Shown here: positions 1 to 8,479 of the stretch, in pieces | How the letters are laid out: each line of letters begins with the position of its first letter | Position numbering within the stretch: position 1 is the first letter of the stretch | Source of the DNA: Chrysoporthe austroafricana | Lineage: Eukaryota > Ascomycota > Sordariomycetes > Diaporthales > Cryphonectriaceae | Direction: 5' to 3' | NCBI GenBank assembly: GCA_001051155.2 | Contig: JYIP02000007.1 | Location: 3,846,342-3,910,341 of the forward strand | Length of the DNA stretch: 64,000 nucleotides | Program-made: the position numbers and the translations under genes | The notes under the pieces: generated by a model | Database searches by the model: none | Told to the model about the DNA's origin: nothing | Seen by the model: the letters and a program-made list of their open reading frames with translations, nothing else

Positions 1-235
1 GTCGCATTTAATAGCATTTTAATAATAGTTTGCAAATTGAATAAATATAACTATTTTCTATTATATAAAAAAGCTAGTATTGCAAAAGAACTATTATATA
101 CATTCTTAAGAAATATTATAAGCAATTATAGAACGCTATAAGAAATTATTTCCGATAAAGATAGAAAATTCATATTACGATTTTAGATTTCGCTTATAAA
201 ATAATTCGGAACGAAATACAAACTATTTATAGCAT
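1..235 (+). pseudogene. Integrase core fragment (A0)
   Basis: Translation gives the strand-transfer core of a Ty3/Gypsy integrase: a segment reading SILIIVCKLNKY, then IISDKDRKFI. These correspond to the usual DSILVVVDRLTKY and ISDRD..F blocks around the second catalytic Asp. The same block occurs at 19320-19450 (minus, A1), 49890-50195 (minus, B2) and 61640-61850 (minus, B4). The frame is interrupted by TAG and TAA and then jumps directly to the integrase tail, so a deletion removed the part carrying the catalytic Glu. The protein would have inserted element cDNA into chromatin; this copy is dead. Confidence 0.8.
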
Positions 236-244
236 ATTAATAAA

Positions 245-450
245 TACGCTATTAGATTACGATATCGAACTTGATTTAAACGAACGATAATAGAAAATCG
301 AAATAATATTCGATTCAAAATTACGAAAATAAAGACAATAATACCTTATCAAATAGAAAGATTACGGATACGAAAAAAACATATAAGAAAAACCAATCAA
401 TATCGACCCAGAACTTATTAGGAAATACTGGAAGAATAAAGAAATTATTT
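245..450 (+). pseudogene. Integrase tail and chromodomain (A0)
   Basis: The frame reads through an integrase tail and then a chromodomain: KIEIIFDSKLRK, then YLIK*KDYGYEKNI*EKP, then a helix with PELIRKYWKNK. In intact chromodomains the middle block is YLVKWKGY..E.NTWEP, so both visible stops fall on conserved Trp codons (TGG to TAG). Chromodomains at the integrase C-terminus define the chromovirus branch of Ty3/Gypsy and bind methylated histone H3K9. The homologous segment in A1 is at about 18460-18635 on the minus strand. Confidence 0.78.
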
Positions 451-479
451 TCCAAACAAATAAACCCTAAAAGCTATTT

Positions 480-1080
480 ACAAAATAATTAACAGACCTA
501 ATAACCTCGAAACCAGAAACCTCGGCTATAACAAAATTAATAGAACCCTAATCTATTTCTTCAAATTCCTGTAATAAGGAATCAGAGAAAACCTTAAAAA
601 GCAAACCCGACAGAATAATAAGAGCCGCAGCTTCTTTCTCGGTCTCTTTACGCTCGATACGGTCTAGCTCCTTTACGCATATAATACCTTAACGAAAAGC
701 ACGCTTTATCTTTTCGGACTATATCCGCTTCTAATAGCGCAAACAATCTACTTCCGATATAGCTTGATAAAGCCAGCCTTCCGCGGCTTCCATTTCGTTC
801 TCAAGCTTACGATATTAATACGAAATATTTTCCAGCTTAGCAAGAAAAAGCCCCAAAATATCGCAACGAGAACGGCCCAAACGAATATATTCGACGTAGC
901 AGGAAGAATCGTTAAGAAAAACCTAGCAAAATGCTAAGCCCTGCCTTTCGCAATAAAAATAGGTTAGCATCTCGATATAGTTTGAAAGAATTCGTAAGGC
1001 TAAAGCAATACGCTTAACTGAATTCGGAATAGAAGAATTCTTAAAACGGAATTTTTTAACTCTACCCGATATAACAAATT
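480..1080 (-). pseudogene. Antisense Cys-rich ORF of Gyp-A (A0 copy)
   Basis: On the strand opposite to pol, one frame of roughly 200 codons runs with only TAA/TAG stops that replace Gln or Trp. The N-terminal part is basic. It is followed by a Cys cluster (YFYCERQGLAFC, then YVEYIRLGRSRCD) that fits C-x2-C-x7-C-x9-C-x2-C-x7-C if TAT/TAC tyrosines are read as mutated Cys. Next comes a charged, coiled-coil-like region (KLENEMEAAE, RIERKETEKEAAA) and a tail with an aromatic/acidic patch. The same spacing occurs in B2 (57905-58492) and B4 (60250-60834). Function unknown. The finger resembles fungal Zn2Cys6 clusters but has one extra residue in the first loop. Confidence 0.68.
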
Positions 1081-1335
1081 AAGAAAGCGCAATCCGAAAT
1101 AAGAATATCAAGCAGGATTACTTACGGAAAATCTTTAAGGATAAAGATTATAAAGAAAGAAATAATATTATAAATTAATAAATAGTTTAAGTTACGGGAA
1201 TAAGCAAAGCTAGTAAGCCTAGGGCTAATGTAATACGAATCCAATATCCGATATAAAAAACCCGCTTATATAAGGATATTTGATTATCCCGAATTATATA
1301 ATTAAAAAGTTAGGGTTTCTAAATTATAATTGCTA

Positions 1336-1421
1336 GAATCGCTAAGCGATTGGAATGACTGAGTTGCCAGAATTGTTAAGCGATTGGAATAACTGAATCG
1401 CTAGAATCGCTAAGCGATTCG
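1336..1421 (+). repeat. 34-bp palindromic tandem repeat in LTR U3
   Basis: Two full units (1336-1369, 1370-1403) and a partial third (1404-1421). Each unit begins with the perfect or near-perfect palindrome AATCGCTAAGCGATT (7+1+7). It lies just upstream of the LTR TATA box, the place of an enhancer or upstream activating site. Related palindromes occur at the same place in the A1 LTRs (about 7420-7470 and 24450-24510). Confidence 0.75.
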
Positions 1422-1437
1422 GAACTGAAAAGCTGAA

Positions 1438-1445
1438 TATATAAG
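1438..1445 (+). promoter_or_regulatory. TATA box of A0 LTR
   Basis: TATATAAG follows the palindromic repeats and the conserved AAAGCTGAA stretch. The same TATATAAG/A stands at the corresponding place in the Gyp-B LTRs (2200-2208, 6530-6538, 58817-58824), which supports a retained promoter element. Confidence 0.55.
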
Positions 1446-1680
1446 ATCGGACATTTCCTATTATTAAATAAGTTTCATAATTGCTTTTCAATTATCAATC
1501 TAAGTATTTCTCTAAGTATTATTTTCGAAAAGTATCCAATACGGATAGTAAATACTCAATAGTTATCGAATTTCTCTAAAACTATATTTCCGTATATAGG
1601 ATAATTGTATTATATATTATTTTTGCTTAGCATAAACCTTTAATATATTAAGTACTTGTACTATCCGAGTGCTTATTATA

Positions 1681-1953
1681 TAAGCTATATTTTATTTAAC
1701 TTTATCCTTTGTTTATATAAGCTTGATTTGGGGTTTTCTTGCCGTATTAGAATCTTAATATTAAATAAGCTTTAAGCTTGTATATTAGTTTATAATATTA
1801 TTCCTTGCTTATCGGTTATTATTTTTAATAATCTTTTATAAGCTTCCCGTACAATCTTTGCTTATTTTTCATGCTTTCTTAATTAGAATATTGAATAAAG
1901 TATAAAAAAACCGATTTATTCGCTTAATTAAATTTTAGTATTGCAATGCCTTT
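1681..1953 (-). mobile_element. Remnant of an A/B-like Gypsy element (outermost level)
   Basis: 1681-1797 looks like the end of a minus-oriented LTR: it finishes TTAGTTTATAATA and is followed by TTATTCC, matching the A1 3' LTR/internal junction at 7621-7640. From 1798 to 1953 the sequence aligns with the start of the antisense ORF region of A1 (7635 onward) and B4 (60148 onward), including AAAAAAACCGATTTATTCG. B1 interrupts it at 1954 and A0 at 1680. The remainder should lie beyond both window ends. It is the oldest layer visible. Confidence 0.6.
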
Positions 1954-2430
1954 TGTTATAATTTAGCAAAGGGATTAGGGTAAGCAATACGAAAAGAAAA
2001 CCTGGCCAGATACTTTACTAGTAATCCCACTTAAGAAAACCCCGCAACTACTTACGTAATTAAGGGTTAAGGTTAATCTGAATCGATAGGATCGATATCG
2101 ATCTAAAGGGATCGATAGATTCGACAAAAGAGCCTATCGATCCGAAAGGATCGATAAACTCTATAGAAAAGCCTGTTAATCCAGGAATGAAAAGCTAAAT
2201 ATATAAGGACAAGATATCTATTAGATAAATTGCTATAGCTTTTCAATCGTAAATTTAAATATTACTTGGACCTTATTATATATTTTAATAATAGCTTTAT
2301 TAGCTTATAAATATTGCGATATTTTATCGATTATATTTCCGGTATTTAAGATTATATTTAGCATTATTCTTGCTAGCATAAACCTTTTAATATTATAGTT
2401 TATTCTAAGATTGCTATAGCGTTTATAATA
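1954..2430 (+). repeat. 5' LTR of Gyp-B copy B1 (477 bp)
   Basis: Starts TGTTATAATTTAGC and ends GCGTTTATAATA, matching the B2 LTR ends (TGTTATAA...TTATAACA). The 3' two-thirds aligns well with the B2 LTRs. The 5' part does not: here it carries GATCGATA-type palindromes (about 2087-2155), whereas B2 carries AT-rich repeats. A TATATAAGG box is at 2200-2208. Confidence 0.85.
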
Positions 2431-2479
2431 TTTTTACGATTTTTATTTAAAAACGGTTTAGTATATATTCTTTTAAATA

Positions 2480-4560
2480 ATATCGGAAATACAATAGCGT
2501 TTTAAATTCCGTTTTCTTTTAATAACCAAGCCTTTCAAAAAGAAATCCCAATTATTCTTATTAATAAATAATTCCAGTAATAAAATATAGCTTTATATTA
2601 ATAGCTTGAAAAAATTAAAAACGAAATTTTCTGCTTTAATGCCTTCCAATAGGTTAAAGCTTTTAAGCTTAATAAGCTAGGGCTTTATAAAAGTACTCGA
2701 AGAGATTTCCAGGCTTTCTTAACTCAATTCAAGGCTTATTTCAAATACTATAGCGCTTAATTTAGGATTATTTATAACAAAATCGATTTCGCGAAAAGCT
2801 GCTTTGAAAGAACGGCTTTTCAATAATAAGAACTAACTTTCCGTAATTATTTAAATAATAACGAGGATTTCCGTTCTGAAAATATTAAGCGCATTTTTAA
2901 CGCTATGCTAATTTTGAATCGGCTTTTATTAAAACTTTTAAAAACCCGGATAAAAGATATATTACAATATAGTAATTGGAAGCATTTCGATAAACTAGCT
3001 TAATTATAAACTATATGGCTAAATTCAGATAAATTATTGCTTATTTTAATTACGAAAACGAACTTTTTATAAATGCTTATTATATAAGATTTAAAGAAAA
3101 AGTTAAAAACGAACTTTATAAGGAAAACTAATCTAAAAAACTTAGCAAATTTATTAATAAAATAGTTCGTATTGATAATTAATTCTATAAACGGCGCTAA
3201 TAACGATAAAGAAACTATAATAGCATTCCGAAATATTAACTTAATTTAAGGAAGCGCAAATTCTAACAGAAAACCCGAAATAATATAGCTTATTTAAATA
3301 CGATATATACTAAATTTATAGAATTAAATACTTTAATACGAGAATAATATAAAGGAGTTATTTGCTATAATTGCGGCAGGAAAGGCTATATTATATGCAG
3401 TTATTATTAGGAAAAGAAAAAACGAAATTGAAAATTAATTCCGGAAAGACAAGTTAATATTATTTAGCGATAAGAACTTAATTAGCTAAATAATAATATT
3501 TTACCGGAATAAGCAGCAGACTTTAATTACGGTAATATAAGCTGGACGGCTTATTACCGGAATTATTGCTTATTATACCTCTTAGCGAAAGAAGGTTTAA
3601 AATAATTTTTATGCAAACTTAAAAAATAAAAGCAATTCGCTATAAGAAGAAAAAGCCTTATTTACGACGCGGCTATAAATAGCAGTAATTTCGACTATTC
3701 AAATAATTCTCTGGATATTAAAGAAAAAGACTTAAAAAGGTTTCCCTTAAATTATTATTTCGATCGATAATAGGATATAATAATAAAAGACGAAATGGGC
3801 ATTTAATAAATAAGCATATTTATGCTTAATATTATATTTGGAAAAATAGCATTGCAAAATAAATAGCTAAATAACTTGCTAACCTTTATGCTCGAAAAAG
3901 AACTTAATACGGAAATAGAAAAAACGGTTATTTAGCATGCAAAATAGGAATAATTAAAGCAAAATAGCTAAATATCTAAATATATAAAAGTTAAGCATTT
4001 TATTTATAAGCTTATATTATAAGAACTTTTCTAAAGTATCCCGTTTCAGAATAGCAAATATAAACTTTAAGAAAATAGAAAGATTAATTACTTATATTCT
4101 TATTATTATAAACTTGCTTGGATATGCTATATTTATTATAATTGCTAAATATATTTTAATAAGAAAGTCAAATATAATTAGTTTCCAATTAGGGAATAAG
4201 ATTAATTGATCTAACTTATTATAGAATCCCGAAAAAAATACGGAAAAATCTTGTATATTGAGAACAATAATGCTTATATTAAATTACTCGATAATTATCC
4301 GCAAAAGTATATTTAAGGAAAAACGATATAAGAGCAATATTACGTTATAGCATACTCTATTTATATGCAAAACAAGGCTAAAGAATAATATCGATTGTAG
4401 AAAGCTGAAAAGGCAAAACAGTATAGCCAAAATTAAGCGCGAAAGCTAGCAAAGCAAATAGCGAAAAAAGCTTGGAATATTTCAAAAAAGAAGAATTGCT
4501 TATAACGGGATAATAACCGATCAGGATTACGAAATTTTATACGCAATTACGAAAGAGAAT
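2480..4560 (+). pseudogene. Gag (B1), with zinc knuckle
   Basis: Capsid-like gag of a Ty3/Gypsy element. The frame shows a long helical region, including AKFRQIIAYFNYENEL-like and FKEKVKNELYKEN followed by FINKIVRIDNQFYKRR, the typical end of the retrotransposon gag domain. A nucleocapsid zinc knuckle starts at 3363 (CYNCGRKGYIIC): the CCHC His appears as Tyr and a following Cys as Tyr. A long basic linker leads to the protease. Gln codons have become TAA/TAG throughout. The same gag in B2 is split by A1 between 7145 and 24672. Confidence 0.8.
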
Positions 4561-6302
4561 AAGAAATATATTATATTAAATATATATATTAACGGGCAAT
4601 AATATAACGCACTTTTGAATAATAGCGCATAAAGAAATTTTATTTTGCTAGAAATTATTAATAAAGAACGAATTCCTTAAATATAAAAGAAAGATCTTTA
4701 TAAACTCAATATTATAAAAGGAAAAGCGGTTATATATAACTTTAATATAATCGATATAAAAACTAATTACCTATTTATTTCGATCCAAAGCCTTATAATA
4801 AAAATTATTTTCAATATTATAAATATAGTATAATACGAATTAATTTTAAGAATACTTTAGCATAAGAAATATAATTTTCGAATCGATTGGATTATTAGCT
4901 AGATTTTATAAGAATAAGCCGTATTTATTAAAAGGGTTGCAATTAACGAAAAAAGAAAAATTCTAATTATTAAAGATAGCATTAGGAATATGCGTTTAAA
5001 TAGGCTCAAATATGCTTTTAAAGCAAGCGGACTTGCCAGAAAATAAAGAAAAGTTACGAATATTTCGAACTTGCAAATACGGATTAGGAACAAATTAAGA
5101 AATCAAGCGATTAGCAATTAATAAAAAATCGATTTAGCGTAAAGCATTATAAAGCTATATAAATTATAGAATTATAAGGAAATATAGCTTCCAAAATAAT
5201 AAATATAGAAAGATTATAAGCAGAAATTTAAGCTGATAAACGATAAATACCCGAAACCTTTAAAAGTTAAGCCCCGAAAATAACGATAAGAAGCAAGCGA
5301 AGCAAAATACGCTTAACGGTACTTTTTGTTCTTCCAAATCTCAAAAGACGAAAAAGGATTATTACTTGAATTGAAAAACGTACTAAAGGAATATTACGAA
5401 TTTAAAAAACTATAGTAAAAGAAATTCGATATTAGCTTATTAAAGCATAGCTTTTTTAATTATAAAATCTTATTAAAAGAAAAGATTAAATTATAAAACT
5501 ATCTTATTTATAAACTCGATAAAGCAAAGCCCGAAATAATTAAGGAATATATTAATAAGAATCTGAAAAAAGGCTATATACGGAAATTATAATCGCTTGC
5601 AAGATATTCAATTCTATTTATATTCAAAAAGAACGGCAAACTATAACTTTATATAAATTATCGATAGCTTAACGATATTATAATTAAAAACCGCTACTTT
5701 TTACTTTTGATAGAAGAAATACGAGATCGTTTAATCGGAATAAATTGGTTTATTATACTTGATTTTAAGAAAGGATATTATTATATCCGGATTGAAAAAG
5801 ACGATATTTAAAAGACAGCTTTCAGAACTCGTTATGGATATTTCGAATATATAATCTTACCTTTTAAGCTTATTAATGCGCCCGTATTATTTCAAGAAAT
5901 AATTAACGATATTTTTCGCGAATATTTAAATACTATTATTATCGTTTATTTTAATAATATCTTTATTTATTCGAAAGATTTCGAATCGCATAAGCAATAT
6001 ATATAATAAATATTCTAAACCTTATAGAATAATAAATTCTTAATTAAACTAAGCAAGTATTATTTCTATTAGCAAAAGGTTAACTATTTCGGTTATATAA
6101 TAAAGCTAAGGAAAATTAATATGCAAAAAGATAAGGTTTAAGCAGTAAAAGAATGGCTTATATTAGAAAAGATTAAGGAAATTAAAGCATTCTTTAAATA
6201 CGCTAACTTCTATTAATAATTTATTCGGGATTATAGCAGAATCGTACGCTTTCTTATAAACTTTACAAAAAAGGATTGAAAGTTCGAATGGATATAAGAA
6301 AT
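4560..6302 (+). pseudogene. Protease and reverse transcriptase (B1)
   Basis: An aspartic protease follows gag: NGQ*YNALLNNSA*RNF at about 4588-4640 matches the ALxDSGAxxNF active site, with the catalytic Asp now Asn. Reverse transcriptase follows from about 5520: IPEIIKEYINK-type N-lobe, FIFKKNGKL, LNDIIIKNRY, DFKKGYYYIRI, ILPFKLINAPVLFQ and VYFNNIFIYS at 5944-5973. The last should be YxDD, so both catalytic Asp are Asn. It ends in the RNase H connection at the B2 insertion point. Stops are TAA/TAG only. Confidence 0.85.
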
Positions 6303-6307
6303 ATAAG

Positions 6308-6760
6308 TATTATAACTTAACGCAAAACTAGGAATAACGCAAAAGAAATATAAGAATAACCATTTAAATAACTTAATAATAGCTTTGCTAAAAGAGAAAA
6401 GTATACGTTAATTATATAATTACGGGTTAAAGTTAAATAAGATAAAGATTACTAAATTATTAAATAATCTAATAAGCTAAATTTATTAAATTATTAAGTA
6501 AGCTAGTAATTTAAGAAAAAAGAGCTAGATATATAAAGATAGATTATTTATTAAATAGATTATTATAGCTTTTCAGTTATAAATTTAAATACTATTTAAA
6601 CTTTACGGTATTTCCGAATAATAGCTTTATTAGCTTATAAATATTGCGATATTTCATTAATTATATTTCCGGTATTCAAAGCTATATTTAATACCGCTTT
6701 TGCTAATATAAACCTTTTAATATTACAGTTTATCCTAAGATTATTATAGCGTTTATAATA
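6308..6760 (+). repeat. 5' LTR of B2 (453 bp)
   Basis: Same length as the 3' LTR at 58595-59047 and alignable throughout, with differences that are almost all transitions. U3 holds AT-rich repeats around TAAATTATTAA. A TATATAAAG box is at 6530-6538. The preceding 5 bases, ATAAG, are the left TSD. Confidence 0.92.
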
Positions 6761-6799
6761 TTTTTACGACTTTTATTCAAGAACGGTTTAATATATATC

Positions 6800-7145
6800 T
6801 CTTTAAGCAATATTGGAAATATAATAGCGCTTCAAATTCTGTTTTTTTCTAGCAATTAAGCTCTTTAAGAAAAAGCTTTAACTATCTTTATTAACGAACA
6901 ATTCCAGTAATAAAATATAGCCTTATAATAACAGCTTAAAGAAATTAAAAAGGAAATTTTCCGCTTTAATGCTTTTTAATAAGCTAAAGCTTTCAAGCTC
7001 GATAAGCCTAAACTTTATAAAAGCATTCGAAAAGATTTCCAGGCTTTTTTAATTTAATTTAAAGCTTATTTCAAATATTATAGCGCTTAATTCAGGATTA
7101 CTTACGATAAAATCGATTTCGCAAGAAGCTATTTTGAAAGAACGG
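6800..7145 (+). pseudogene. Gag, 5' part (B2)
   Basis: Aligns with B1 gag at about 2500-2815 and includes the block FERT at its end. The coding sequence stops at 7145 in AACGG, where A1 was inserted, and continues at 24672 with a repeat of AACGG. TAA/TAG codons replace Gln and Trp. Confidence 0.82.
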
Positions 7146-7634
7146 TATAATAAGCATTCAAATAGCACAAATACTTAATATATCAAAAGTTTATGCTAAG
7201 CAAGAGTAGTATGCAATACAGTTTTCTTATATATAGAAATATAATTCTGGAAATATATAATATTCGTTAAGTATTTACTATCCTTATTGGATATTCCTTT
7301 GAAAATAGTTCTTAAGAAAAGTATTTAAATTAACGATTAAAGAGCAATAATGAAATCTATTTAATAGTAAGAAATATCCATTCTTATATATCCAGCTTTT
7401 CAGTTCTGAATCGTAAAATCGTTTGGCAATTCTAGCGATTCAGTCGTCCTAATCGTTTAGCGATTCTAGCAATTATACCTTGAAAACCTTAACCCTTGAT
7501 TATATAATCCAAGATAATCAATTATCCTTATATAAGTGATTCTTGGTATCGGATATTGGATCCGTATTATATTAATCTCTAATTTACTAATCCGGCTTAT
7601 TTCTATAATTTAAACTATCTGTTAGTTTATAATA
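7146..7634 (-). repeat. 3' LTR of A1 (489 bp)
   Basis: Identical in length to the 5' LTR at 24183-24671 and homologous throughout. In plus-strand reading it starts TATAATAAGC (from TGTAATAAG) and ends GTTTATAATA (from GTTCATAACA). The internal boundary is followed by TTATTTCCTTTCTTAT, whose reverse complement is a purine-rich tract suited to plus-strand priming. Confidence 0.92.
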
Positions 7635-7729
7635 TTATTTCCTTTCTTATAATCTTTATCCTTAAAAATTTTCCGTAAGTAATCCTGCTTGATATTCTTA
7701 TTTCGGATTGCGCTTTCTTAATTCGCTAT

Positions 7730-7977
7730 ATCGGGTAAAGTTAAGAAATCCCGTTCTAAGAATTTTTCTATCCCGAATTCGGTTAAGCGTACTGCTTTAA
7801 TCTTGCGAATTCTTTTAACTTATATTGAGATGCTAACCTATTTTTATTATAAAGGACAAGGCTTAATATCTTATTAAGTTTCTTTTAACGATTCTTTTCG
7901 CTATATCGAATATATTTGCTTAGGTCGTTCTCGTTACGATATTTTAAGGCTTTCTCTTGCCGAGCTGGAAAATATTG
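7730..7977 (+). pseudogene. Antisense Cys-rich ORF of A1, first part
   Basis: The plus strand reads FSIPNSVKRTAL, then EMLTYFYYKGQGL, then YIEYICLGRSRYDILRL, aligning with the antisense ORF of A0 (480-1080 minus). Several of the Cys positions are Tyr here. The frame is broken at 7977 by insertion of C1 and continues at 18097. It lies between the A1 chromodomain and 3' LTR, opposite in sense to pol. Confidence 0.62.
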
Positions 7978-8184
7978 TAATAGCAAAACCTATAGACGAG
8001 GTGAATTCGTAATGGATTCGCCTGGTAAATCTATAGTGAATCCCCTAGTAAATACGCAATGAATTCACCAAATGGATGCTATACCCTTACCGGGAGGCTT
8101 ATATAATGCCCTAATAGGCTTTAGCGTAGTCCACTTTCTTAGAAAAAGTAAGCTTTATAATATATTTCAGTACGTTTACTATCA
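7978..8184 (+). repeat. 5' LTR of C1 (207 bp)
   Basis: Starts TAATAGCAAAACC and ends GTACGTTTACTATCA (ancestral TG...CA). The partner at 17885-18091 has the same length, and differences are nearly all transitions. It includes CTTACCGGGAGGCTTATATAA, which may carry the core promoter. Confidence 0.93.
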
Positions 8185-8186
8185 AT

Positions 8187-8198
8187 TGGTAGCTACGC
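8187..8198 (+). other. Candidate primer-binding site of C1
   Basis: Two bases after the LTR the sequence reads TGGTAGCTACGC. TGGTAGC is complementary to the GCTACCA 3' end of initiator tRNA-Met known from yeast; the following bases do not match, so the assignment is tentative. C2 has the mutated form TAATAGCTATAC at the same place. Confidence 0.4.
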
Positions 8199-8236
8199 TT
8201 TATACGCCTTTGCTGCGTAATCGGGTTTCGACTATC

Positions 8237-8383
8237 GGCTTTGTAAAGCAACAGTTCCTATAGGAATATCGGTCCTATAAGATAACGGCTTCTATAGAAA
8301 TATCGGTTTTATAAAGCATCGGCTCCTGTAAGAATATCGGTCCTATAAGATATCGGCCTTTATAGAAATAGCGTTCCTGTAAA
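8237..8383 (+). repeat. Minisatellite in C1 leader
   Basis: Alternating units of 18 and 16 bp, such as TTCCTATAGGAATATCGG then TCCTATAAGATAACGG, repeat about four times as a 34-bp dimer between LTR and gag. The same array is at the same place in C2 (about 42890-43085, reverse orientation), so it belongs to the family. Role unknown; leader structure or packaging are guesses. Confidence 0.7.
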
Positions 8384-8479
8384 AAATATTATAATTATTT
8401 ATTGACAATTTATCGCCAATTTACTATAGCAACTACTGGCAATAACGTTTTACTACCGCAGCCTATCGACTATATCGAG

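Larger units (their letters stand above)
1..1680 (+). mobile_element. Gyp-A copy A0, 3' part of a Ty3/Gypsy chromovirus
   Basis: This is the downstream end of a plus-strand Gypsy element whose 5' part lies before the window. In order it shows the end of an integrase core, a chromodomain, an antisense Cys-rich ORF and a 3' LTR (1166-1680). It aligns along its length with the reverse complement of A1 (7146-24671), which fixes family and orientation. About 0.6 kb that A1 has between the integrase core and the integrase tail is absent here, near position 240. The base after the LTR begins TAAGC, a candidate TSD whose partner lies outside the window. Stops are all TAA/TAG, as expected after RIP. 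Confidence 0.85.
1166..1680 (+). repeat. 3' LTR of Gyp-A copy A0 (515 bp)
   Basis: Begins TATTATAAATTAA and ends GCTTATTATA, the mutated forms of the TGTTATGAAC...TTATTACA ends seen at 24183-24671. It is homologous end to end with both A1 LTRs in opposite orientation. It holds a palindromic tandem repeat and a TATA box, so it retains a recognisable U3 promoter layout. Confidence 0.85.

Noticed and set aside
4899..5093. 64-codon minus-strand ORF rich in Leu, Ile and Phe
   Set aside because: Antisense to the B1 protease-RT linker; a chance open frame in A+T-rich DNA.
8072..8263. 63-codon ORF across the C1 LTR and leader
   Set aside because: It spans the LTR/leader boundary, so it covers promoter, primer site and repeats; no homologous open frame in C2.
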